NCBI RefSeq assembly: GCF_014898815.1
Contig: NW_026515428.1
Span: 124,001 to 188,000, forward strand
DNA from: Panonychus citri
Lineage: Eukaryota > Arthropoda > Arachnida > Trombidiformes > Tetranychidae
Length of the DNA: 64,000 bases
Reading direction: 5' to 3'
Within the stretch, counting starts at the first letter, position 1. Each line of letters opens with the position of its first letter. The translations under genes were made by a program, and so were the position numbers. A model generated the notes under the pieces. That model was not told the DNA's origin and ran no database searches. It saw nothing but the letters and a program-made list of their open reading frames with translations. Positions 35,432 to 45,284 of the stretch are shown piece after piece.

Positions 35432-36413
35432 TCAATTATTGTCTAATTGTTGGCTTTTGTCATTCAAATCCAATTGGAAAGTAGTAAAATCTTGAGCGTA
35501 ATCAATAAATCGTTGATATGATTGACTCCTTTTCTCAATTGATTGTTTCTTATATCTTTTGATTAACTTTGATTTTAGGTCTTTATCATCCATAAGAGCC
35601 TTTAATTGTACAATGCGATCACGTTTAGAGTAATTAAATTGTATCTGGTTAACTTTCCTATCACAATAATCAGGGTTTCCAATTGCATCCATGTAAATTG
35701 TTTCATCAATCAAAGCAAATTGAATCATAATCCGATCAGTTAATTTGTGGTAAATCATTAAGATAAATGAATCTGATGTGTTAACAAAAATCTCTTCATC
35801 AGAAATCGAGTTAATTGTTTCCAATGGAATATGATTGTAACGACGGAATCGACGGTTAATCACAGTCAACTGATTGTTATCCGGATAATAGCTGTTAATT
35901 GTTCACAATTTAGAAAAAGAAAATCGGAAAATCATTAGCTGTTCAATTCAATTCTCAAGTTAATTAACTTACCTATTTCTTGATCCAATTATCTTACAAC
36001 TGAATACATTTTTAATTGGTAATCCAGTAAATTTAGCCAGCTAATTGTGACAAAAATGAACAGAAATTAACTATTGTAATTGTAACAATTAATAATCTTA
36101 ATCTAAAACTTACTTGATCAAATAAAGTTTGATAATTAGTCCCATCGATAGTTAAGGTTTTAACATCTCCATCAGTGTGATGAACTTTAACTTTAACTAA
36201 ACAATTTAAATTTAAAAACAAGGAAAAATTTGTAATTACAAGGGTAAAACAATTAATTTAATTGTTACCTTTTCTTGGCTCCCAAACTCTTATATCGTTA
36301 CCATTTGAATCAATTGATGATGTTGATGATGAAGGTGATGAGGTTGATGATAATTGTGAAGATGATGATGTGCACATCCATGAATTAAGACTAATTATGT
36401 TCTTGAAAATCAT
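35432..36413 (-). CDS. Unrecognised four-exon gene, 251 aa
   Basis: I do not recognise the family. Exons 36413-36269, 36196-36114, 36040-35973 and 35891-35432 have GT-AG borders and consistent phases (1, 0, 2), which is good evidence for a real gene. The N-terminus MIFKNIISLNSWMCTSSS is followed by a Ser/Thr run, then VWEPRKVKVKVHHTDGDVKTLTIDG, which with the following LFDQLAKFTGLPI and KNVFSCKIIG has the strand-helix rhythm of a ubiquitin-like beta-grasp fold (speculative). Next comes INRRFRRYNHIPLETINSIS, a hydrophobic ILMIYHKLTDRIMIQFAL, and a charged helical tail ending with SQSYQRFIDYAQDFTT. No clear signal peptide or membrane helix. A fragment of the tail is repeated at 33.44-33.54 kb. 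Probably lineage-specific. Confidence 0.7.
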
Positions 36414-37618
36414 TGTTACCTCAACAATTAAAATCAATGGCAAACAAAATCAAAAGGAAACAAGGGAAAAAAGTTCAATTGATTGTCACAATTAAACGAA
36501 ATCAATGTGATCTCGGTGAAAGTAAATCTTTGAATGAATCAAGAAAACAATTTCCACAGGAAAAGGAAACTAAAGATTAACCCTTAAGCGATTTATTGTC
36601 AACATCTTTGACCAAGGGTCAGTTTAAAATCTTCTTTTGTTTGAAATACTGGAAAAACTGACCAATGGTCAGTTTTCATTTTCGTTTTCTTTTTTCTTTC
36701 CTCTCCATCTTAACTCTCCTCGAGATATTATTAAGATATTAATTATCTTCCTTTAAGTGTCGATAAGCTATTTAAATATCTCTTAAAAGGTCATGTCAAC
36801 AACAATTAGATCAACAATTAATTCAATCACCTCAATTTAGCGAAAAACAAACAAACAATCAACTGATTGTTCAAAAAAGATTAAACTTTTCAATGGTAAT
36901 TGAAGATATTCACTGTTCATTTGCTTCTTTTTAAAATCTATTTAATTTTAATTAGAATTATAAATAGAATCCTGTTTAATTATTCTGCACAATTCAGATT
37001 ATAATTGTTGATTGTTTTTGCTTAAGATTAGATTTTCATTACGATTGTTAACAATTTCGGTTTTCTTAATTTTTTTTCCTTCTTTTATCGATTATGTTTC
37101 AATGGATTTTACCTTTTCTATTGTTTTGGTTAATATTGTAGCTCCTCGAAAGATTTACAACTATCTATCATCGTTAATTAATCAGCACACTAGATACAAT
37201 CAACAGCAACTTAATAATCGCCACTTTAATTGTGATTCCGACAATTTAGACAATCACCAATCAATAGATTCTCATATTAATCAATCACCAAGGTGCATCT
37301 CTTTTCTTATCTAAATCGTCTTACTGTTGAATTTAACGCAATAATCAACAATTAGAATTTGTTTCTTCTATTGATTATTTAAAAATATCTTCTAATTGTT
37401 GATTAGATTAATTGTTCAGCTCGATGATTAATGTTCTATTCGTAATTAGTTAACATTCCCTCGAACAGTAACTCCATCTGTTGGTTAGAAGAGAAAAATT
37501 ATCACCAGAGTGATTTTCGCTTTTTGTTAATTTGTTTTTCATTAGAAATTATTAATTAACTAATTGTGATCTTTTTCTTTTGTTTATTTTTAATTGTCTC
37601 ATCATTTTGGAATTAATT
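36414..37618. promoter_or_regulatory. Divergent upstream region of the orphan gene and PSMD8
   Basis: Holds both promoters. AT-rich, with repeated GACCAAGGGTCAG/GACCAATGGTCAG at about 36610-36674. An ATG at 37102 opens a 70-codon frame to 37314 (MDFTFSIVLVNIVAPRKIYN, then Asn/Gln/His-rich). No homology or splice evidence supports it. Confidence 0.35.
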
Positions 37619-38612
37619 ATGGCCTCTAGTAATCAAGCATTGAGTGTCTATCGGGAATTGGTGGCTGAGTTTAACCGAAAACCTCCAAAGTTGAACCATT
37701 GTTTGCAACTATTGGATCAGATTAAAATTCTGTTGACTCAAATATCATTTCTACCAACTAATAATGAAGTTAATAAACAAGATTTAATTATTTCCCGTGA
37801 TTGTCTAGAAATGGGGGCACAAATTAGTGTCGCTTGTAGAGATATCCCTTCATTTGAACGATATCTGTCACAATTGAAATGTTACTATTTCGACTTCAGG
37901 TGAGTCTCTTTACCATATGAGGGATTTTCTCTCACCTCTAACATACCAAATTTTAATTACTCTTTTGTTTAATTTCTGTGCTTTTCTTGCAGTGATGAAC
38001 TTCCTGAATCTGCTTACAAATATCAACTTCTTGGATTGAATCTATTGTGTTTACTTTCTCAAAATCGAGTTGCTGAATTTCACACCGTAAGTTTAATGTG
38101 ATTGAATTTTGTTAATTGCTTACTAATTTTATGTTTTATATTCTAAATTTTATCTTTTTCTTATTGTTCTTTTTGTGTTTATAGGAATTGGAACTTCTTC
38201 CAGCTCATGAAATTCAAAATAATATTTATATCAAACATCCAGTTAGTTTGGAACAATGGCTGATGGAAGGTTGTTACAATAAAGTTTTTCTCTCCAAAGA
38301 GAATGTACCTGCCGAAAGTTATGGCTTTTTTGTGGACATTCTATTGAATACTGTTCGGAAGAGATCGCCAATTGTTTGGAGAAAGCATATGATTCAATCA
38401 GTATCGGAGAAACGGATCGTATTCTTTTCATCAACAACATCTCGGAATTGAAAAAATTTTCAGCCAAACGAAATTGGAGAATAGAAGGAAATTTACTTAT
38501 GTTTAATACTACAACCAAAGAAATTAAACCTTCTTTCAATAATGAGATTCCATGTGAACAATTAGCCTGTAAAACATTGGAATACGCAAGAGAATTGGAA
38601 ATGATCGTTTAA
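37619..38612 (+). CDS. PSMD8: 26S proteasome regulatory subunit PSMD8 (Rpn12), frame broken by one base
   Basis: Rpn12 is a PCI-domain subunit of the 19S lid, needed for its final assembly. Exons 37619-37899, 37993-38086 and 38185-38612. The conserved protein runs MASSNQALSVYRELV ... LLGLNLLCLLSQNRVAEFHT | ELELLPAHEIQNNIYIKHPV ... ESYGFFVDILLNTVR, extremely close to human PSMD8. After CGG at 38356-38358 the frame changes: the reading continues in the -1 frame as EEIANCLEKAYDSI, exactly where human has DEIAGCIEKAYEKI, to the terminal LEYARELEMIV. The frame-0 reading meets a stop at about 38449. With one extra base near 38359 the protein would be 267 aa. Since Rpn12 is essential, this is either a sequence error, or a recent mutation with another intact copy elsewhere. 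No slippery heptamer is visible, so programmed frameshifting is unlikely. Confidence 0.9.
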
Positions 38613-39606
38613 GAAAGATAAATGGAGTAACAAAATCAACAACAATTAATGGAATTGTGAAACAAAATCTTCGAACCTAAAGAAAAAAAATATCTTCTAA
38701 CATTTTCTATTGGTGGTGTTTAAACATTCAAAGAAAAAAAAATTAAATTGAAAAATGGAAACACTAATCAAATCTAAAAGAGAGGAAAAAGTTTTATTCC
38801 AAACTCGCATGGTGACCTGAATCACGAAAATTGAGCCGATAAAAATTAATTAGAAATTTACCTTGAAACAAAAAATACAAGTTAACTCGGTGGGTTAGTT
38901 GATTAAATCTTTGATTATAAGCAATCTGAATGAAGACACTTCTAAATTTTTCTCAACACCACGTTAAAGTTAATTAATTTGATTCTAAAGTTGAAAAATT
39001 GATTCAAATGATTACAAAAGGGAAATTTTTCATTTGAATTCGATTTCTGATCAGAATAGCAAAAAAAATGACTGCAAAATTGATTGAATGAACCATTTTA
39101 ATCGTTGGTTTTTATAATAGTTTGATTTTCATGATTATCATTGTTTTAGAACATTCATCATAATAATAATTCGATTGGCAATCAAATTTCTGTAATGATG
39201 ATTAAATTTCGCTGAGGAAAATCCCTTGAGGAAGAGAAATGATTAATAAAACGAGTTGATTGATTATCGAAAGGTAAGAGACCATGAAGAAGAAATTAGT
39301 TGATTTTCTTCACTTGGTTGATCATTTGAAGGCCTCGATTTTCAGATAATTAACTTGACTATTCCATTGACATATTTACATATTTTTTAAGAAAAAAAAT
39401 AAACGATAAATAATCAAATAAATTATAAGATCAGATAGAGAGAGGAAACGATGATGAGTTGAGTTGGATATCATTTGGTCATGAGAATAGAGATGACTTT
39501 AAATGAGATTCATTCGAAATGATTAATCTCCGGGATGGGTTTGTAATGATTGGAACACAATGATTTACACAATTAATCGGCAAATCGTCCAATTCTGTTA
39601 ATACTG
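38613..39606. other. PSMD8 3' flank, source of duplicated pieces downstream
   Basis: From 38613 to about 38970 the sequence recurs in pieces at 42.03-44.18 kb: 38613-38800 at 42.03-42.22 kb, 38808-38835 at 44.13 kb, 38856-38917 at 42.97 kb and 38918-38970 at 43.59 kb. The remainder, up to the VKORC1 stop, shows nothing else. Confidence 0.7.
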
Positions 39607-40338
39607 TTATTCTTTCTTTGGAGCGGCCAATTTACGGATCAATCTTTTTCTCTGGACACTGAAGAGCAGAAGAAGAAAATTAACTATGTAAGTGGCCACA
39701 CAAACAACACATAGATTTTTGAGAATAAAGTAAAGTATGTAAGCCAAATATATGGAAACGAGGTTAATTATAATTGAAATGATTAGAAGAAGATTAACCA
39801 GGAAACGATCTGTTCCACTAAAATTTGCCACCATAACTAGTGTTGTATAAGTGAATATACCATAAACTGGATTAGGTAGATTAAAAACCGAATCTTCTGG
39901 AAGTAAACCAAGACCTTTACCATACCTGTTGAGTTTTTAATAACAATTAAAGAAGAATTAGTTATTAGTACTGATTGAAATGATAATTTTACAATAATCA
40001 TCAAGAAAAAACGAAAACAAGAAATAACTAATTAGAAAAGAATGAGAATAATAAAAAAGAATAGAAAATATATCATGAAATAGAATAACAGTTCTTGATA
40101 GTATAGAAAAAAAAGAAAACATGGAATAGAAAATGACTTACTTGGAGATAAATGCAGCGGTACAACTGATACTTTGGCCTAAATCACAGAATGGTTTGTA
40201 ATTATGATTGTTAGAATGTTTGATTTCGATGAATAAAGCGTAAAGTGATATAAATAATCCAGTAAAAGCGACCAAAGATAAACAAATTAAATTCCGGTCA
40301 AGCTTTTTTCGCAATACTTTATCCACTTTAACACCCAT
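39607..40338 (-). CDS. VKORC1: Vitamin K epoxide reductase (VKORC1)
   Basis: VKORC1 is an ER membrane oxidoreductase that regenerates reduced vitamin K with electrons passed through pairs of cysteines. Exons 40338-40142 and 39925-39607 join in phase 2 for 171 aa (human 163). All four redox cysteines are present: C51 and C59 in CDLGQSISC (human C43/C51, same spacing) and the active CVVC at 138-141 (human C132/C135). The TYA-like motif that contacts warfarin in human reads TYI at 144-146. The conserved YGKGLGLL follows the intron. Four hydrophobic membrane segments and a basic C-terminus, KRLIRKLAAPKKE, which suits ER retention. Substrate in mites, vitamin K or another quinone, is not known from the sequence. 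Confidence 0.95.
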
Positions 40339-40944
40339 GGTGATGATGATTAGCTACACAATTTAAAGATTTTTTTACTCTTCCGTTGGTAGATCTTGTT
40401 AAATTAATTATTCGTCAATTGATTTAAAGTGATAAGAATGAGATTAATTGAATGAGAACACTAATCATCTAATGGACACCAAATAAAAAGATGAGGACAC
40501 ATCGTCAATCATTTTCATCTTTCAAGTCTTCAGGTGATCATCGACTCGTAGAGCCATCAAGTGGCTTCATTAGCCATTTCTTTCGTCTTTCTTGGTCTTT
40601 CTCTCTTGGATGATTTACCTTTATATTTACAATTCTATTCAATTAATTGTTGTATCCTAACAAACTTGGCCTTTGCTCCACCTTTCACCAGTTGGATAAA
40701 CGAATGTTACAATTTTTCTCAGCACGATGTTGGTTAATTTCTGATTCACTTTTGAGTCTTTTTTTGGGTTATTTATAGTTGGAAGAGATTGAAAACTCTT
40801 CTAGTTATTGTTATCAGTTATTTACATAAACAATCTCTCATATGATACAACTAAATTAATGACAAACAGTTTTGACATTAAATTTACAATAGAGGAAAAA
40901 ATTATTACATTGGTGATACAAGAGATAATTTTGAGTCGATTGGT

Positions 40945-41249
40945 TCAAGTTGATGGTGGATTTTTAAAGTATTGTGACTTCAGGGTTATTCCTTCACGTT
41001 TGGCTAATTCGACGATATTTTTACGGTTAGCCTCTTGTTTAATTTTATCCTCCTTATAAAAAAACAAATTACATAAGAACAATTAACTCATATATGTAGA
41101 GAGAGAGAGAAATAATAATTTTCGAAATCAAAATAAGTAAAACTTACCATTGGAAGCTCCTTTGGATAAACACCTTTAACGCTCATTACAGCGAAATAGC
41201 CTATGCAAAGAGCACCTCCGATAAGTGCCGTATGATAAACTATACTCAT
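40945..41249 (-). CDS. 69-residue single-pass membrane microprotein, SMIM20-like
   Basis: Two short exons, 41249-41148 and 41052-40945, joined in phase 0 (ATG|GTAAGT donor; TTATAAG acceptor), encode 69 aa. The N-terminal half is one membrane helix (MSIVYHTALIGGALCIGYFA) and the C-terminal half is a charged helix, EDKIKQEANRKNIVELAKRE. The pattern TALI-GG ... P ... K-EQ/EA-NR-IV resembles SMIM20/MITRAC7, a mitochondrial inner-membrane factor in cytochrome c oxidase assembly, but the match is short and from memory. It lies on the same strand as VKORC1, about 0.6 kb upstream of its start; the gap 40339-40944 shows no other feature. Confidence 0.65.
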
Positions 41250-41420
41250 GATGAACAACAAATCTAAGAAAACTCAACAATTAGATTAATCAACAAACAG
41301 AAAATTAAATTAACCCAAAAACTCATGGAAAAGAAAAATAAAAATGAAAACAAAACAACCAGAATCGAAGCGCCATCTATGAGCTAATTTAGTAACTAAT
41401 GTAGAGCATTTTTCGAAAAT

Positions 41421-41585
41421 TTTTCCATTATAATATTTACGTTCTCGAATTAAGAACAGATAAAACTGATCTTTTTAGCGGTGAATGTCTATTGTGTTCA
41501 TATTCGGACTGCTTAAGCCTTGAGCATGATGATATTATGAGTTTGTTAAGCTTAGAATTGCATGATTAAAGTGAATATTGAATGA
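41421..41585 (+). repeat. Duplicated block A, similar to 43140-43305
   Basis: Both stretches share a run of short matches in the same order: AATATTTAC, TTCTCGA, AGACTGATC-like, GTGTTCATATT, then an almost identical end around AGCTTAGAATTGCATGATTA followed by AAGTGAATA. Similarity is clear but not perfect, so the duplication is not very recent. No coding content. Confidence 0.7.
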
Positions 41586-41599
41586 AAATATCTTTTTAA

Positions 41600-41750
41600 T
41601 ATTTCCACCAACAACAATTACCATCAATAAATAGTAATCATAGAAATTGTATATTTGATTTAATTGTGTCATCACCATTTACATATTAGTTGATCGATAA
41701 ATAAGTCACCATTCCCAAGTTGGAACGGCAATTGTATCGTTGTCGAAAGA
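41600..41750 (+). repeat. Duplicated block B: copy of the UGCG 5' flank (45105-45245)
   Basis: The sequence from TTTCCACCAACAACAATTAC through CATAGAAATTGTATATTTGA to AAGTCACCATTCCCAAGTT and CGGCAATTGT is nearly the same as the region ending about 40 nt before the UGCG start codon. The copy lacks a CATCATCAT stretch. It is followed at once by PSMD8-derived sequence. Confidence 0.8.
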
Positions 41751-41759
41751 GAGAAATTT

Positions 41760-42220
41760 TTATCTTTTTCTTATTGTTCTTTTTGTGTTTTTAGGAATTG
41801 GAACTTCTTCCAGCTCATGAAATTCAGAATAATATTTATATCAAACATCCAGTTAGTTCGGAACAATGGCTGATGGAAGGTTGTTACAATAAAGTTTTTC
41901 TCTTCAAAGAGAATGGTTCAATGTTACGACCAAAGAAATTAACAAAACCTTCTTTCAATAATGAGATTTCATGTGAACAATTAGCCTGTAAAACATTGGA
42001 ATACGCAAGAGAATTGGAAATGATCGTTTAGGATAAATGGAGTAACAAAATCAACAACAATTAATGGAATTGTGAAACAAAATCTTCGAACCTAAAGAGA
42101 AAAATAACTTCTAATAAAATTTTTCTATTGGTGGTGCTCAAAGATTTAAAGAATAATTAAATTAACAGATGAAACACTAATCAAATCTATGAGTGAGAGA
42201 GGAAAAAGTTGTATTCCAAA
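41760..42220 (+). pseudogene. Partial PSMD8 copy with internal deletion (block C)
   Basis: Copies the end of PSMD8 intron 2, its acceptor, exon 3 and the 3' flank (38160-38800), so it arose by DNA duplication, not from mRNA. About 190 bp in the middle of exon 3 are missing (source roughly 38310-38500). The frame opened by the acceptor at 41795 nevertheless stays open to the genuine PSMD8 stop at 42031: ELELLPAHEIQNNIYIKHPV, then KENGSMLRPKKLTKPSFNNE, then LEYARELEMIV, 78 codons. No ATG belongs to it. Because block B lies directly upstream, it could be transcribed from a UGCG-like promoter. It cannot supply Rpn12 function, as most of the C-terminal domain is gone. Confidence 0.85.
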
Positions 42221-42968
42221 ATCAGTCAACGATTTATTGACAGAAAAAAATGTTAATTGATTAATACCCAATTGATTATTTAAAGGTAATTGATCCATTT
42301 CAGATAATGTTATTAAACTCGACAATTAACTCCAATTGAAACATCTGATGATCATGTTTAAGGTGTTGGCTTAAAGAACCTGTTGAAATACAACAAGATA
42401 AGGATTATAATTACATTGGTGAAATAAAACATGAAACAATCAGCTGAACAATTACTATTGTTCTCGAAATAATATTACTAATCTAGTTAAAAAGAAAAGA
42501 ACTGGTTAATTATCAAAAATGAACAATAATATTTCGTTAATCTCCTCATTTTAGATCATAACAGATAAATGATCTTGACACTTTAATACTCACAATCAAA
42601 GGTTAATCCATTTTTCCAAGTTTACCCATAAAATTATCAGTCATTGGCAATTGAAAATATTATTGGAATCTAAATCAGTTAATCAGCATAAAGAAAAAAT
42701 TGATAACAAAGCAAATCATCAATACGGTTAATGAAAAAAAAAGCCAATCATCTCCTAAGAATCAATGTTTACACATATTCATCGCTATCATCAACAACAA
42801 TGTTATAATGTATGATTGCAAATTGCTTGATTGTGAAATGATTAATTCTTGAAACAATTAAAACATTGAATCAATAGGAAGGACGACAGTTAATCTAATT
42901 GGTTGATTTGATCATTCTAAGAATCAGGTTTACACTTAAGGATTGGTGAGTATGTGTGTGTGTAGAAA

Positions 42969-44175
42969 CAAATTTACCTTGAAACAAAAAATATAAGTTA
43001 CTCGGTGGGTTGGTTGATTAAATCTTATACTTTCCATCATCATTTTTTATCATCATTATAGTCCATTAAATATCTTTGGTTCCTTGACAAGGTCATTTGA
43101 GTTAATTCTCGTTATAAAGTAATTCTGATAATCAGAATCTTGTTACATGATAATATTTACATTCTCGAGTTAGAGACAGACAAGACTGATCCTTTTTTTA
43201 ACTTCTTCTTGGTGTTCATATTTAGATTGTTTAAGCTTTAAGCACGATGATACCATGAGTTTGTTCAGCTTAGAATTGCATGATTAAAGTGAATAATGAA
43301 CACATTGATTATCAGGGGAACCAAAAAGAAATGAATTGAAACCATAAAAATGAATCCATGAGAATTTCAATGAATAGATAGCGAAGAAATAAGATAAATC
43401 TGAAAATAAAGAGAATAAAAATGAAATAAAAATCAAAGAATTTGTTACAATTTCGACTGTAACTATTAACGTATGATTATAATCATTATCATATGCAATT
43501 AGCTACAATTGATGGAAAAGAGAATCAGATTAAGTTAAATGAGTAATATATTGACTAATTGTCAGTAATTAAATGATTTTCTTTGATTATAACCAATTGA
43601 AATGAAGACCCTTTCAGATTTCTCTCAACACAATTGAGACCTTTAAAGCTATCAGATGGAAAAGAATGTACAATTAAACAATTCAATTTAATCAGACAAT
43701 TAAAACAATTGACCAAGTTAATTGTTAATTGTCTCTTTATATTAATCATCTCAAAACTCTATATTGTGTCAATATAATGGAAAAAAACTGATTATGAATA
43801 ATATGGTTGGTTTAACCTTTGAAAATGAGCTACATTTTTTTCAAAATTATCATTATGATTCTAATCTAATGACAATCAAAAAAGACACAAGCACAATTTA
43901 GAAATGATCAAAAATAGTCAATTAAATGAAACTAATTATAAAAATAGTCACTTAAATGGTTGTAATTAGAAAATCACTTACCCAAACCAATATAGACAAA
44001 AATTAGGCCTAAAAGGTTGACCAGTAGAAGGAGAAAATGTCAAAGTTGATTTTTGTTTCTTAATTGTGATTAACCAGTTGGACGATAATTTAAAGGTGAG
44101 AAGGTAAATTGATTAGAAGGAAATAAATCGCATGGTGACCTGAATCACGAAAATAAAGGAGATAAAAAATGAATA
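42969..44175 (+). repeat. Scattered PSMD8-flank pieces (blocks D, E, F) and block A'
   Basis: D, 42969-43027, matches 38856-38917 (ACCTTGAAACAAAAAATA, CTCGGTGGGTT). A', 43140-43305, matches 41421-41585. E, about 43586-43635, matches 38918-38970 less well (AATGAAGAC, TCTCAACAC). F, 44130-44158, shares GCATGGTGACCTGAATCACG and a few more bases with 38808-38835. Order differs from the source (F-D-E there, D-A'-E-F here), with unmatched AT-rich sequence between. 42221-42968, between blocks C and D, shows nothing recognisable. Confidence 0.7.
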
Positions 44176-45284
44176 AGAACAAAGTTAAGAATAATTTAAA
44201 TGGCGACAATTAAAATTCGGTTAAAAAATGGAAATTGAAATGATAAGAGAACCGGTGATTAGTCATCAGTCTTTCTTTTCTTTTCTTTTTCTCTTTCTAT
44301 TTTACTGTCGACATTTCATTTTTCATTTTCTATTCCAAAGAGAATAGAAAAGAAAACAAATTCAACTTTCTTAATTATCTCATCGTTTTAATCATCTCAT
44401 TTTTTCTCTCGATTTGTTTTTAATTTTCTGATTCAATTCATTTCCATGAACAAACCGATAACATGGTGACAATATTTCATCTAATTGCAATAAGTGATAA
44501 CCTTTTTTTTTCTTGTTCTTATTTCTGTTAATTAGTTGATTTTCTTGTTACTTTTCATCTTCATCTCTCTTTGGATTCAATTTAACTCTTGGTGTTTTTT
44601 TTTCTTACTTTCTCATCTCTCTTTCTCTCTTTTGGTTTTCTTCTTCTCTTTCCTCCTCTTGTGTCTACAAATTGAATATGTTTATAGAAAGAGAGCGAAA
44701 GAAGATTGAAGATTGTCTCTAATTTCTCTTTCTTTTTTTCATCTCTGAGAGAAAAAGAGAAAGAGAAAGGCGTTGCTCTTTCTCTCTCTTACCTTGGTGT
44801 TGGTTTTTCTTTTGCTTCTTTTCATTCTCCATTTGAATGATGATTTCTTTCTGTCCTCTTGTGTTTCTTTTCTCTATGAGAATTGAATTTTTTTCATTCT
44901 TCTAAGAGAAAAGGAGAAAAAAGGAGATATTCTTTATTTAGTTTAATAATTTACCCATAAATTGTAATTTGTGTTGCATGTTTTACTCTACAATTTACAC
45001 TTGTTTGGGACTTTCTCTTTTTTCATCCACCAGATCAAGGAAACAACAAAACAAGAGCTGAGAGAACAGTTTCAACTCAATCTCTTTTTCTTTTTACTAT
45101 TTCCACCAACAACAATTACCATCAATAAATAGTAGTCATAGAAATTGTATATTTGATTTAATTGTGTCATCACCATCATCATCATTCACTTATTAGTTGA
45201 TCAAAAAATAAGTCACCATTCCCAAGTTAAAACGGCAATTGTGTCGTCTGTGATAATAGATAATCAAAGGATAGACACCAAATA
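44176..45284 (+). promoter_or_regulatory. UGCG upstream region
   Basis: Rich in pyrimidine tracts (44270-45000) alternating with purine tracts. 45105-45245 is the source of block B. No coding signal. Probably promoter and 5' UTR of UGCG; no TATA box assigned. Confidence 0.45.

Noticed and set aside
37102..37314. 70-codon frame MDFTFSIVLVNIV...
   Set aside because: Within AT-rich upstream DNA; the second half is Asn/Gln/His low complexity; no homology or splice support. Left only as a note in the flank entry.
38353..38363. Programmed ribosomal frameshift in PSMD8
   Set aside because: No X XXY YYZ heptamer and no such event known to me in Rpn12 genes; an error or mutation is simpler.
38660..38685. 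tRNA-like GGTTCGAA word on the minus strand (also near 42090)
   Set aside because: No acceptor stem or anticodon arm around it; it belongs to the duplicated PSMD8 3' flank.
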